Positions 42,952-51,149 of a stretch of 64,000 nucleotides of DNA are shown piece by piece. The position numbers were made by a program, and so were the translations under genes. The stretch spans positions 248,001-312,000 of the forward strand of contig JAOQAE010000002.1 of assembly GCA_025963725.1 (NCBI GenBank). Direction: 5' to 3'. The notes beneath the pieces are model-generated. The model ran no database searches. It had not been told where the DNA came from and saw only the letters and a list, made by a program, of their open reading frames with translations. The stretch is from Bacteroidota bacterium (GTDB lineage Bacteria > Bacteroidota > Bacteroidia > 2-12-FULL-35-15). The number at the start of each line of letters is the position of its first letter. Within the stretch, counting starts at the first letter, position 1.

Positions 42952-44127
42952 ATGAAACGGTACACCACTTTTTTAATAGTGTTTTCCTTACTGGTTTGTA
43001 TTAAAAACGCAGCAGCCCAGAAACCTGAAAAGGTCTACGGCAAGAACAGGGCGCTCAGGACCAATGAGTATTACCTGCAGCAGATGGAGCTTTGGAAAAA
43101 AGAGCTGGAGAAGGATCCGAAAAATGCAGAGGCTTGGTACAATTATTACCGCGCCGACAGGAATGCATACATCGTAGGCGAAGAAAAAGATTCGCTGAGG
43201 TCAAAAGGCATTAACCGTTTTGAGCGCCTGCAGAAAGTTGTGCTCGACATGGAGAAGCAGGTGCCGGAATCGTACCAGTATAATTTCGTAAAATGGCTGA
43301 ACGGGAACAACGACCTCAGCCTTTTCCCTTATCTTGAAAAAGCGCATCAGCTTGCACCTGAAGAGATGGAGCCGGTGATAAGCCTTGTTTATTATTACGA
43401 GATCACCGGCGATTACACAAAGCGCGATGAGAACATCGTAACGTATTATAATTCCGGGCAGTATTCGCCGGGACTGCTGAATTACGGCTATAACCAGCTG
43501 GCAGGGCTCGAAAAGGATGCGATCATTTTTACCGAAGGCGATAAGGATACCGATGCAACTTTCCTGCTGCAGAAAGCAAAAGGGATCCGCACCGATGTGC
43601 GTTTGCTCAACGTGAATCTCCTGCTGATGCCAGCCTATAGAGAACGGATCCTGAAAGAACTGGATGTTCCGGCACCTGAATTTGATCCAAACTCAAGCAA
43701 CGAAAATTTTGAAAAGTTTAGGCAGTCGCTCATCGAGCATTTTGCAAAGAACAAACAGCAGCGCCCGGTTTACGTGGCAGCCACGGTAAGCCTGCCGTAT
43801 ACGGAAAAGATCAGGGATAGGCTCAGCATCACCGGCCTGGCTTATTTGTATAACCCTTCAAAAAAAGATGCAATGGCGACCCTCGAAAAGAATTACGAAG
43901 AAGTTTATATGCTTGATTATTTAAGAGTGTACCTGCCGCACGACATATCCGAAGGAAATATGCATCAGTTCAACGGCAATTATCTTGAATCTCTTTTTAC
44001 GCTGGCTGAACATTACCGCCTTAAAGGAAACAACAAAAGGGCAGACCACTGGAGATCCCTTGCACGGAAAGTTGCCGCCGATGCTGGACGCTCCGATGAA
44101 TTTGAGGAGTTCTTCAATAAAAAATAG
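42952..44127 (+). CDS. Secreted TPR-like protein with DUF2723-like C-terminal motif
   Basis: The 391 residues begin with a signal peptide (FLIVFSLLVCIKNAAAQ). The N-terminal half has helical repeats (QMELWKKELEKDPKNAEAWY and so on). From about residue 183 comes IIFTEGDKDTDATFLLQKAK followed by GIRTDVRLLNVNLLLMPAYR. This closely follows the pattern FTxGDxDT...LQ...RTDVRxxN..LL...Y that I know from the soluble end of DUF2723 (TMEM260-like) O-mannosyltransferases. No membrane helices or catalytic half are present. The last part is again TPR-like (LAEHYRLKGNNKRADHWRSL). It is periplasmic. The function is unknown. Confidence 0.75.
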   Translation: MKRYTTFLIVFSLLVCIKNAAAQKPEKVYGKNRALRTNEYYLQQMELWKKELEKDPKNAEAWYNYYRADRNAYIVGEEKDSLRSKGINRFERLQKVVLDMEKQVPESYQYNFVKWLNGNNDLSLFPYLEKAHQLAPEEMEPVISLVYYYEITGDYTKRDENIVTYYNSGQYSPGLLNYGYNQLAGLEKDAIIFTEGDKDTDATFLLQKAKGIRTDVRLLNVNLLLMPAYRERILKELDVPAPEFDPNSSNENFEKFRQSLIEHFAKNKQQRPVYVAATVSLPYTEKIRDRLSITGLAYLYNPSKKDAMATLEKNYEEVYMLDYLRVYLPHDISEGNMHQFNGNYLESLFTLAEHYRLKGNNKRADHWRSLARKVAADAGRSDEFEEFFNKK

Positions 44128-44129
44128 AT

Positions 44130-44519
44130 TTAGAGGTATTGCGCGATCCAGGCTTTGGCATCCTTGTCGTTGGAGAACACCTTTGTAGGAAAGGGTGGGG
44201 GCTGCATGCCAAGGTAAAGGTTAACAAGCATTTTTCCCAATGCCGTTTGCGAAACAAATGCAATGGCTTTGAATATTTCGGGAAGCACCTGCTGGTTGTA
44301 TTCCCTGTTTTCGGCAGATGTGATGGATGAATTGGTAATGTCGATCACCGCGCAGATCTTTTTACCATTCAGCGCGCTTTTAAAAGCTTCCGACCTTTTC
44401 CTGTGCTCGTCAAAAGCAATGGCGGGCGCCTTCCTGGTAACAATGCACAACAACTCGCCTTCATACCAATGGCTATTGTTTGCCGTTTCAAAAACCTGTG
44501 CTGATGCTGGTGGTGTCAT
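44130..44519 (-). CDS. STAS/SEC14-like protein
   Basis: This 129-residue protein has the SpoIIAA-like pattern: a short strand pair (WYEGELLCIVTRKAPAIAFD), a long helix, the central strand KKICAVIDITNSSITSAE, another helix (LPEIFKAIAFVSQTALG) and the final FPTKVFSNDKDAKAWIAQYL. It is distantly related to the product of 10452-10856. There is no DSSG phosphorylation motif. Its ATG overlaps the TGA of the upstream gene at 44516 by four bases, so the two are translationally coupled. Ends three bases from the convergent TPR gene. Confidence 0.68.
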   Translation of the reverse strand: MTPPASAQVFETANNSHWYEGELLCIVTRKAPAIAFDEHRKRSEAFKSALNGKKICAVIDITNSSITSAENREYNQQVLPEIFKAIAFVSQTALGKMLVNLYLGMQPPPFPTKVFSNDKDAKAWIAQYL

Positions 44520-44779
44520 TGCTGATCCTCGTATATATAAACATGTTTGCCTTCCAACGAGGCCTTATCCTTCCGCACTCCTTTATCCAGCAGCATCTTC
44601 AGCACTACGGCGGCGTTGGTAGTGCTGCTGCAGTCAACCGAGCGGATGTTTTTCAGCTTCAGCTTCTCAGGATCATCAATAGTGCCTGCCAGCCATCCCC
44701 TGTAATTTTCGCCGGAAAAGCCGGAGGAAGCGTCGTGCAAGCGCTTGTAAAACAAATTCAATCCCCAGAAAATGTCCAT
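44516..44779 (-). CDS. Small hypothetical protein coupled to STAS-like gene
   Basis: This 87-residue soluble protein is of no family I recognise. It begins MDIFWGLNLFYKRLHDASSG, has a charged middle (GTIDDPEKLKLKNIRSVDCS) and ends ASLEGKHVYIYEDQQ. A mixed alpha/beta pattern is likely. The four-base ATGA overlap with the STAS-like gene is the main evidence that it is real, together with codon use like its neighbours. The two may form a pair in signalling. Confidence 0.6.
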   Translation of the reverse strand: MDIFWGLNLFYKRLHDASSGFSGENYRGWLAGTIDDPEKLKLKNIRSVDCSSTTNAAVVLKMLLDKGVRKDKASLEGKHVYIYEDQQ

Positions 44780-44844
44780 AATTTGTATGACTGTTGGTGC
44801 AACAAATGTAGTAATTTTAAAATGATATATCTAACTTTAGGCCC

Positions 44845-45333
44845 ATGAAAAGGAGTGAGATTTTTGAACATATTCAAAAAATAGAGGATCCGCAAAGAGA
44901 TTATGACAAGATCCTCGCGAACCTTCACTATACGCACTTTTTTTTAATGGACAGGTACAAAAAGCTGCTTGTAGCGTACGGCCTTACATCAACACAGGCC
45001 AACATCCTGGGGATCATTGATTTTTACGCACCGGGCTCCGCATCACTCGAGCAGATCAAGGAAATGGTGCTCGAGCCCAATTCGGATGTATCCCGCACTG
45101 TGACAAGGCTGGCAGAAAAAGGCTTCGCCGAAAAGGTAACCGATAAGGAGAACCGGAGAAAGGTGGCCATCAGGATCACACCGAAGGGGAAAAAGACACT
45201 AAAAACAATAGCCGATGACGGGGTATTTCATAAACTTACTTCCGGTCTTGACATAGCCGAAGTCAAAAATTTTATAATGGTTTTAGGCAAGCTCAGGGAA
45301 ATGCCTGATAAATTCAAAACAGAATCACGCTAA
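44845..45333 (+). CDS. MarR-family transcriptional regulator
   Basis: This 162-residue winged-helix dimer protein represses or activates genes in response to small molecules. After an N-terminal dimerisation helix (RDYDKILANLHYTHFFLMDR), the wHTH reads LLVAYGLTSTQANILGIIDF and NSDVSRTVTRLAEKGFAEKV. The wing DKENRRKVAIRITPKGKK is typical of MarR. The gene is followed by a PAS protein 29 bases later on the same strand, which it may accompany or control. A near -7 box, TAACTTTA, lies just upstream of the ATG (44829-44836). Confidence 0.88.
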   Translation: MKRSEIFEHIQKIEDPQRDYDKILANLHYTHFFLMDRYKKLLVAYGLTSTQANILGIIDFYAPGSASLEQIKEMVLEPNSDVSRTVTRLAEKGFAEKVTDKENRRKVAIRITPKGKKTLKTIADDGVFHKLTSGLDIAEVKNFIMVLGKLREMPDKFKTESR

Positions 45334-45361
45334 TAGCTTTTTACCCGTTTAAACCAGCCGC

Positions 45362-46258
45362 ATGATAAATTTTACAGTTAAGAAAGAGCTATTTAACTTC
45401 AATTACCTCCATGATTATGCAAAATACCTGCTGGAGAACAGGTTCGATGAATTTGTAACAGTGGGGATCCGCTTTTCAAGAGAAGCAGACCTGCCTTTAC
45501 TAAAACTGCTCAGCAAATTCTCAGAGAAGGAGCTGGTAGACCTGAGCCTTGAATCGAACCGGCTGTTGCTTGAAGCGCTGGCGAAAAACAGGATCGCTGA
45601 CCATATCGAGGAGAGTTCCAGGAAATGGATCAGCAATACGCTGCAGGTGATCGACAAGGACGATGTGGCGGCGGAAGACCTCACGCTTGTGTTCTACCTG
45701 AGAAGAAAGCTCTTCGCTTATTTCCTGGATGCCTATACAAAAAATGTAGTGCTGCAAAAGTTCATCATTGCGGAGCTGGATGTATACACCACCCAGGAAG
45801 AGCTGATCTCCTACAACATTTACCTGAAGATGCAGCAGGAAAAGCTGGCGCAAATGAACAGGGAGCTGGCCTTTCAGCAGGAGCTGCTGCTGGAGGCGCA
45901 GGAAATGGGCGGAATGGGATCATTCTCCATAAACTTTAAGGATCAATCGAAAAGCGTATTCACGCCGGAGTATAAAAAGATCTTTGAAATGGAGAACATC
46001 ACTTCCTTTGACCAGTTCCTGGAATGGGTGGTTCCGGAAGACCGGCAATCGCTGGCAGAAGGCATCGCATCAGCATATAAGCACGGCGGAAGCTACGAAG
46101 TGGAATACCGCTACAGGAAAACAAAGGAGAAGCGCATCTGGGCAAAAGGCTATATCGTTTCAGAAAATGAAAGGCCTGTATTTATCAGGGGTGTTGCCCG
46201 CGATACCACCGATTCGGCCCCGATGGCGGAAAAAAGTGTTGCGGTAGCTGAATCCTAA
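45362..46258 (+). CDS. PAS-domain protein without output domain
   Basis: The 298 residues fall into a helical N-terminal half (1-160; KELFNFNYLHDYAKYLLENR ... DLPLLKLLSKFSEKEL) and a coiled segment (YLKMQQEKLAQMNRELAFQQ). A PAS fold follows at about 180-285 (LEAQEMGGMGSFSINF, FEMENITSFDQFLEWVVPED, RYRKTKEKRIWAKGYIV). The N-terminal half looks like the all-helical sensor half of RsbR-type proteins. No histidine kinase, cyclase or HTH follows the PAS domain, which ends some 20 residues before the stop. A signalling role through protein contact is likely. Confidence 0.78.
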   Translation: MINFTVKKELFNFNYLHDYAKYLLENRFDEFVTVGIRFSREADLPLLKLLSKFSEKELVDLSLESNRLLLEALAKNRIADHIEESSRKWISNTLQVIDKDDVAAEDLTLVFYLRRKLFAYFLDAYTKNVVLQKFIIAELDVYTTQEELISYNIYLKMQQEKLAQMNRELAFQQELLLEAQEMGGMGSFSINFKDQSKSVFTPEYKKIFEMENITSFDQFLEWVVPEDRQSLAEGIASAYKHGGSYEVEYRYRKTKEKRIWAKGYIVSENERPVFIRGVARDTTDSAPMAEKSVAVAES

Positions 46259-46301
46259 CTGAATGCAGGCACATAATTAGCTGTTTATCGAATAAACATT
46301 C

Positions 46302-46309
46302 TAATTTTG
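46302..46309 (+). promoter_or_regulatory. -7 element overlapping a TTG codon
   Basis: TAATTTTG matches TAnnTTTG. The TTG in its last three bases is also the most upstream start of the following frame, so either the element or that start is false. Confidence 0.4.
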
Positions 46310-47056
46310 TCTGTCTTAAAAAGATCTCCATTGGGCCCGCTGTATAAATACGCTTTTATCCTCTTACTGTTCTGCCTGCCTCTGCTTTCAACCGCGCAGG
46401 AAGATGAAACGCCCGCACCGGCCGCTTCGGAAGATGCTCCCCCGGCGCCTAAAAGATATTACGTCTTTAGTCCGCGTGTTTCCGTTACAGTGCCGCATCC
46501 GATGGCGAACCCTTCTTTTAAGAAATCCTTTGTCGGCATTTATGAAGCAAGCGCGGGGCTCAACCTCTACCTGTATAAAGGCATCTTTATTGGCGGCATG
46601 TACAAGAACGGACTGCTGAAGATCACCGAGAACAAGATCGCGGATTACAATGCCAGCATGAGCATCAACAATATAGGAGGGAAGGTAGGTACGGATGTGT
46701 ACATCGGCGAAAAGAACAGGGTGATCTATTCCGCATCGCTTACAGTTGGTCGCAACTGGACCAGGTATTCCGGCCTGGTGGCGAAGGATCCGAACAAAGT
46801 GATCCCCGACAGCTACACCACTACGTATTACGAGCCGGAGATGAATATTTTCTTCCTGATCGAATCCAATTTCGGGATCGGCGCCACCCTCAGCTACAGC
46901 GTGTTCAAAAAGAATTTCGACCCCTACGAGCTCGCGTTGAACGACTGGACGCAGTTCAGCAAGAACAACAGCGGCAGCACCCAGTATATGAGCTTCGGCT
47001 TCGGGTTTTATTACAGCCTCTGGAGAAAAAACACACCTAAAAAATCCGGCTATTAA
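46307..47056 (+). CDS. Outer-membrane beta-barrel-like exported protein
   Basis: This roughly 249-residue protein has a signal peptide (YAFILLLFCLPLLSTAQ), then a Glu/Pro/Ala linker (ETPAPAASEDAPPAPK) and a body of alternating beta strands: FVGIYEASAGLNLYLYKGIF, IFIGGMYKNGLLKIT, VIYSASLTVGRNW and the end YMSFGFGFYYSLW. It therefore should be a small barrel. There is no ATG before the signal peptide: the start is TTG, at 46307 or at 46331. The 46307 codon lies within a TAnnTTTG box, which favours 46331, though KR residues useful to the signal would be lost. The next gene starts at the base after its stop. Confidence 0.65.
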   Translation: MSVLKRSPLGPLYKYAFILLLFCLPLLSTAQEDETPAPAASEDAPPAPKRYYVFSPRVSVTVPHPMANPSFKKSFVGIYEASAGLNLYLYKGIFIGGMYKNGLLKITENKIADYNASMSINNIGGKVGTDVYIGEKNRVIYSASLTVGRNWTRYSGLVAKDPNKVIPDSYTTTYYEPEMNIFFLIESNFGIGATLSYSVFKKNFDPYELALNDWTQFSKNNSGSTQYMSFGFGFYYSLWRKNTPKKSGY

Positions 47057-47518
47057 ATGAACCCGGATGAATCCCTGAAAGCAAAGCTGTACGACCATTG
47101 CCTGGAATATGCTTCCGGACGGCTGCAGTCGATCCGCTCGGCCATGGAAACCGCGCGTGAATCGGCTAACGACGACAGTAAAAGCAGCGCCGGCGACAAG
47201 CATGAAACCGGCCGCTCCATGGCGCAGCTGGAGCAGGAAAAGCTCTCCGGGCAGCTGCTGGAAGCGGAAAAGCTGCTGCAGGCGCTAAACCACATCGAAC
47301 GGGGCAAAACCGCCTCAGCCATCAGCCATGGAAGCCTCATCTGCACCGACAAAGGAAATTATTTCCTTTCCATCAGCGCCGGAAAGCTGCTGATTGACGG
47401 CGAAGTGTATTTCGCAGTTTCACCGGCATCGCCGATCGGGGCTGTGCTGGGCCAGCTGAAGGATCAGCGGGCATTTAATTTTAACGGACAATCTTACAGA
47501 ATAAAAAAAGTGTGCTGA
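47057..47518 (+). CDS. GreA/GreB-like C-terminal domain protein
   Basis: This 153-residue cytosolic protein has a helical N-terminal half (about 1-85) with a charged linker (ARESANDDSKSSAGDKHETG). The C-terminal half ends SPASPIGAVLGQLKDQRAFN, FNGQSYRIKKVC, which follows the end of GreA (SPIGxALLGxxxGD...YxIxxI). Relatives are often annotated as 3-oxoacyl-ACP synthase, which the sequence does not support. The acidic tip residues of GreA's coiled coil are not visible, so it may bind RNA polymerase without cleavage activity. Its ATG directly follows the stop of the barrel gene. Confidence 0.65.
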   Translation: MNPDESLKAKLYDHCLEYASGRLQSIRSAMETARESANDDSKSSAGDKHETGRSMAQLEQEKLSGQLLEAEKLLQALNHIERGKTASAISHGSLICTDKGNYFLSISAGKLLIDGEVYFAVSPASPIGAVLGQLKDQRAFNFNGQSYRIKKVC

Positions 47519-47542
47519 CAGGAGGAGATACCTCTATTTGCT

Positions 47543-47550
47543 TATTTTTG
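47543..47550 (+). promoter_or_regulatory. -7 element immediately before YfiR-like gene
   Basis: TATTTTTG matches TAnnTTTG and lies eight bases before the ATG at 47559. A transcript from it would be nearly leaderless. It favours 47559 over the upstream ATG at 47538. Confidence 0.5.
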
Positions 47551-47558
47551 CCATCGAT

Positions 47559-48275
47559 ATGAAATCACGTTTACTCACATATTCTATTTTTATTTTAGTT
47601 GCCGCATCGCTTGTTTCCTGCGTGAGCAAAAAGAAATACATCCGCCTTGAAAAAAGCTCGGTGGATACCGTAGCTACCCTTTCAAGAGAAAAGCTGCAGC
47701 TGCAGATGCTGAACGACTCCCTGAAAAGGTCGCTTGTATTAAAGGATTCGATGATCGATTCCCTCAGCTTTAAGCTGAATGAAGCCAGTGTAAAAAAAGA
47801 TAAGGATAAAGGCAGAACTACGGTGGTGGCTAAAAAAAGCACGCTGAGCAAAGAGCAGGAATATGAAAAAAAATCGCTGTTCCTCTATAATTTCACAAAG
47901 CTGATAGAATGGCCTATCGAATACAACGGCACCGAATTCGTGATCGGCGTGGTAGGCGATGAGCAATGGATCAAGCAGCTGCAGGGCTTTATGGCGCAGA
48001 AAAAAGTTTCGGGTAAAAAGATCATCGTGGAAAAATACAAGAAAGGGGCACGCTACAATGTGGTGTATGTGCCGACCTCGGAAATGGGCTCCTTCTCTGT
48101 GGTGAAAAATGCGGTCAAAAAAACAAAGGCCTTGCTGGTGACCGACGATGCCGCGCCGGGAACACACATTTCGTTCATGCTCGACCAGGATAAAGTAAGG
48201 TACATGGTTGATAAGGTGGCGATCGAAAAAGCCGGGATGAAGGTAGGGCAGGAGCTGATGCGCTATTCAGGTTAG
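47559..48275 (+). CDS. YfiR/DUF4154-like lipoprotein with coiled coil
   Basis: The 238 residues begin with a lipoprotein signal (FILVAASLVSC, Cys21), then an N-terminal coiled coil (about 35-90: LSREKLQLQMLNDSLKRSLV) and the YfiR domain: KSLFLYNFTKLIEWP, FVIGVVGDEQW, YNVVYVPTSEMG, ALLVTDDAAPGTHISFMLD, KVRYMVDKVAIEKAGMKVG. In Pseudomonas, YfiR is a periplasmic inhibitor of a diguanylate cyclase; in Bacteroidota such proteins are often associated with histidine kinases. No kinase is next to it. Lipid anchoring plus coiled coil is not standard for YfiR. Its last four bases overlap the end of the convergent cupin gene. Confidence 0.78.
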   Translation: MKSRLLTYSIFILVAASLVSCVSKKKYIRLEKSSVDTVATLSREKLQLQMLNDSLKRSLVLKDSMIDSLSFKLNEASVKKDKDKGRTTVVAKKSTLSKEQEYEKKSLFLYNFTKLIEWPIEYNGTEFVIGVVGDEQWIKQLQGFMAQKKVSGKKIIVEKYKKGARYNVVYVPTSEMGSFSVVKNAVKKTKALLVTDDAAPGTHISFMLDQDKVRYMVDKVAIEKAGMKVGQELMRYSG

Positions 48276-48796
48276 ATCTTCCAGTATTCTTTCAGCGGCC
48301 CGAACTTTCCAAATACAGGGTCTTCTTCCGGCAAAGGCAGCTTCCGGATATTTTCATCGGCTGCAGGCCTTTCACCGGGCTTTCCATAATTCATATCATA
48401 ATTCTGCCCGAACGGGTAGGCTCCCACACATTTAAACGTGCTTTCGGGGCTGATGTTCTTGTGCGCCACACCGGCAGGGATGATCAGCACGTCGCCGGCT
48501 TCAAAGCTTGTAATGAGGCCGTGCTCGCCGCCCAGCAACACCGACGTGCGGCCCCGGTAGGCGCAGAGCACCTCATGCGCCGTGCTGTGATAGTGGTGGT
48601 AATCGTTAATGCCGTCTTTCCAGGAATTGCCCCAGGAATTGCGCATGAGCTCGCTTTTAATGTATGTGGCTTTGAAGAGCGGCAGCTCCCATGCCGATCT
48701 ATAGAGCAATACCGGCAGGTTCACATTGTTGGGAAATGTGCCGTCGTCCTTCAGGAAAAAATGCCTGACCACCATGTTTTTCAGCGTAGCCTTCAT
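48272..48796 (-). CDS. Cupin-domain protein (YjlB-like)
   Basis: This 174-residue protein has a cupin barrel. The metal site may be read in YHHYHSTAHEVLCAYRG (His residues and Glu of cupin motif 1) and in GDVLIIPAGVAHKN (motif 2 His). The surrounding order (FFLKDDGTFPNNVNLPVLLY before, ECVGAYPFGQNYDMN-like after) fits the YjlB group of uncharacterised cupins. The natural ligand is unknown. The MFS gene lies upstream on the same strand but its stop is 43 bases before this start, so they may be cotranscribed. Confidence 0.82.
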   Translation of the reverse strand: MKATLKNMVVRHFFLKDDGTFPNNVNLPVLLYRSAWELPLFKATYIKSELMRNSWGNSWKDGINDYHHYHSTAHEVLCAYRGRTSVLLGGEHGLITSFEAGDVLIIPAGVAHKNISPESTFKCVGAYPFGQNYDMNYGKPGERPAADENIRKLPLPEEDPVFGKFGPLKEYWKI

Positions 48797-48839
48797 ACAG
48801 CTTTCCGCTAAAAAAAGATACCAGTTAAGGCGATACCGG

Positions 48840-50084
48840 TTAAGGAACCGGCTTTTCTGCGGGCGGAGGCTGCTGGTAATGTTTCAGTGACCGCACCGCA
48901 AACAGGATCCCGATGAACAGCATGATGGCGCCGGCAATAAATGCGGCACCGGGGAAATAGTAAGGTGTGTTCTCCCTGGTGAAATAATAGAACAGGTTGT
49001 TCATCATCAGCGGGCCAAGGATCGTGGTAAGGCTCATCAGGCTGGTAAGCGCACCCTGCAGCTCTCCCTGTGCATTTACAGGCACCTGGCTCGACATAAT
49101 GCCTTGCAGCGCAGGGCCGGCAATTCCGCCAAGGCAGTATGGAACCAGGAATGCGAACATCATCCATCCCTTTGTTGCGAACGCAAACAGCACGAGGCCC
49201 AATACATAAAGCGAAAGCCCGATAAATACGGTCTTCTTCTGGCCAAGCTTCGGGATCACGATGCGGATCAGCCCGCCCTGCACACCCGCTACCAGGATGC
49301 CGACAACGCTGAGTGAAAGCCCCACCCAGAATGTATTCCAGTCGAATTTCAGCATGGTGTAAAATGTCCAGGTAGACTCAACCGACTTTCCTGCCATAAA
49401 GAGCAGGAGGAAGGTGACCACCAGCCCGGAGATCACGGGGTATCTTTTCAGGGTGAGCAGCGCACCCACCGGGTTGGCGCGTTTCCAGTCGAACTTCCGG
49501 CGGTTGGCAACAGCTAATGATTCGGGCAGTACAAAGTAACCATAAATAAAATTCAGCAGTGAAAAGGAAGCCGCGACAAAGAAAGGCACTCTTGAGCCCC
49601 AGGAGCCGCAGATGCCGCCGATCATCGGCCCGATGATGAATCCCACACCGAAAGCCACGCCTAAGAGGCCGAAGTTCTGCGCACGCTTTTCAGGCGGGCT
49701 TACATCAGCAATATAAGCTCCCGCCGTGCTGAAGCTCGCCCCGCAGATGCCGGCAATGGTACGGCCTACAAACAGCCATGCAATTCCCGGCGCAAGCGCC
49801 ATGAACACATAGTCGAGCCCGAGCCCGAAAAGCGAAATGAGCAGCACCGGCCTTCTTCCGTAACGGTCGCTCAGTGCGCCCAGAACAGGCGAGAACACAA
49901 ACTGCATAAGGCCATACGCTACCCCGAGCCATGCGCTGTAACGCGATGCATCGCTCAGGCTGCCGCCGATCAGCTCTTCGATAAGTTTCGGCAGCACGGG
50001 TATGATCACACCCAGCCCGATCACATCAATAAGTACGGTGATAAAAAGAAAGGTAAGCGCCTTGTTATTCTGTTTGTCGGACAT
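48840..50084 (-). CDS. TCR/Tet-family MFS transporter
   Basis: This drug:H+ antiporter has 414 residues in twelve membrane helices. Motif [15 protein letters not shown] follows helix 2, and motif C-like [12 protein letters not shown] lies in helix 5; [15 protein letters not shown] opens the protein, as in TetA of Gram-negative bacteria. Chromosomal homologues are common in environmental Bacteroidota, and tetracycline resistance cannot be assumed. There is no TetR repressor next to it. It has ordinary codon use and no insertion sequences around, so there is no sign of recent acquisition. Confidence 0.88.
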   Translation of the reverse strand: MSDKQNNKALTFLFITVLIDVIGLGVIIPVLPKLIEELIGGSLSDASRYSAWLGVAYGLMQFVFSPVLGALSDRYGRRPVLLISLFGLGLDYVFMALAPGIAWLFVGRTIAGICGASFSTAGAYIADVSPPEKRAQNFGLLGVAFGVGFIIGPMIGGICGSWGSRVPFFVAASFSLLNFIYGYFVLPESLAVANRRKFDWKRANPVGALLTLKRYPVISGLVVTFLLLFMAGKSVESTWTFYTMLKFDWNTFWVGLSLSVVGILVAGVQGGLIRIVIPKLGQKKTVFIGLSLYVLGLVLFAFATKGWMMFAFLVPYCLGGIAGPALQGIMSSQVPVNAQGELQGALTSLMSLTTILGPLMMNNLFYYFTRENTPYYFPGAAFIAGAIMLFIGILFAVRSLKHYQQPPPAEKPVP

Positions 50085-50150
50085 AAAAAAAATTTTCGTG
50101 AAATTACATATTTTCCTTTTTCGATTGTGAATAATAATATTGTTGCAATC

Positions 50151-50466
50151 ACTTCTCGATACTCTCCCTGCGGTCGAACTCGAAGTGACATTAGAGTCAT
50201 CGAAGCGTTCCTATGTAGTTGGCGTCAGTTCGAGTAGCGAGGTACGAGCGTATCGAGAACAAGCGCACTAATATCATTCTGCTTTTAACACTTCTCGATA
50301 CTCTCCCTGCGGTCGAACTCGAAGTGACATTAGAGTCATCGAAGCGTTCCTATGTAGTTGGCGTCAGTTCGTTGCGAGGTACGAGCGTATCGAGAACAAG
50401 CGCACTGCAATCAACACTTCTCGATACGGCCTTCCTGAAAAAGGAAGTCCACTCGAAGTGACATTA
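50151..50466. repeat. Three direct copies of a repeat with inverted ends
   Basis: Copy 1 (50151-50269) and copy 2 (50290-50406) are nearly identical over about 118 bp; copy 3 (50416-50466) is partial. Each full copy begins TTCTCGATAC and ends GTATCGAGAA, so its ends are inverted repeats, and contains CTCGAAGTGACATTAGAGTC. The rest of the 50085-50529 gap has no gene; an open frame within copies 1-2 simply follows the repeat. Confidence 0.9.
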
Positions 50467-50529
50467 ACGTAGCAACATTGGGAAATTCCGAATAAAAGCA
50501 ATTACTTTGTTTTACCTTAACACAAACGA

Positions 50530-51144
50530 ATGGCTATTATTAAACCTTTCCGCTTCCTGCCCGGAATCAAAAGGAAAGACCTGAACCCCGACTTTGCAGA
50601 TCATACCTGGTTCCGGGATCTTTTCAGTGAGGAGGAAGCTGAACAGATCTGCGCTGCCTGGAGCGACGAGCTTGCAAAGAATGCCGCGGTGAACAATGCC
50701 GGAAAAGAAGAAACAAGGGATGAGCTGCGCAAATCGCAGATCATGTTCCTGAAGCCCGGAAGTGCTACCGACTGGATCTACGAGCGCTTGTCGCAGGCCT
50801 GCATCCAGACCAACACCAACCGCTATAAGTTTGAGATCACCGGCTTCCAGACCGAGCTCCAGCTTGCCAATTACAGCAACGGCGATTTTTTCGACTGGCA
50901 CATGGACTTCGGCGCAGGCGATATTTCCAACCGCAAGCTCAGCATTACCGTGCAGCTTTCCGGCAGTGATGAATACGAAGGCGGTGATCTCCAGTTCATG
51001 ATCAACCAGAACATAGTGAATGCGCCGAGGGAAAAAGGCACAGCAATTATTTTTCCTTCATTCGCATTGCACCGTGTAACACCTGTGACAAAAGGAAGCC
51101 GCAAATCAATTGTGGGCTGGATCGCGGGGCCGCCGTACAGGTAG
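50530..51144 (+). CDS. 2-oxoglutarate/Fe(II)-dependent oxygenase (PKHD type)
   Basis: This 204-residue enzyme uses 2-oxoglutarate and oxygen to hydroxylate an unknown, probably protein, substrate. The iron ligands are visible as His124, Asp126 (DWHMDFG) and His181 (LHRVTPV), and Arg191 (GSRKSIVGW) binds 2-oxoglutarate. The segment TELQLANYSNGDFFDWHMD is characteristic of the PKHD/PiuC-like group. It probably acts in the cytosol, since there is no signal. It has no obvious operon partner; the lipoprotein gene follows after 61 bases that include a G-rich run. Confidence 0.9.
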   Translation: MAIIKPFRFLPGIKRKDLNPDFADHTWFRDLFSEEEAEQICAAWSDELAKNAAVNNAGKEETRDELRKSQIMFLKPGSATDWIYERLSQACIQTNTNRYKFEITGFQTELQLANYSNGDFFDWHMDFGAGDISNRKLSITVQLSGSDEYEGGDLQFMINQNIVNAPREKGTAIIFPSFALHRVTPVTKGSRKSIVGWIAGPPYR

Positions 51145-51149
51145 GAGAT

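Noticed and set aside
47057-47518. 3-oxoacyl-ACP synthase
   Set aside because: This label is common for the family, but the product is only 153 residues and lacks the thiolase fold motifs and catalytic Cys context; its end looks like GreA.
48840-50084. Acquired tetracycline resistance gene
   Set aside because: Chromosomal Tet-like MFS pumps are common; there is no tetR, integron or insertion sequence beside it and its composition is ordinary.
50219-50461. An 80-residue open frame
   Set aside because: Lies wholly in the 118-bp direct repeats.
50151-50466. CRISPR array
   Set aside because: Repeats are long (118 bp), few, and have nearly identical rather than unique spacers; no cas genes are present. 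The same holds for the array at 2684-3373.
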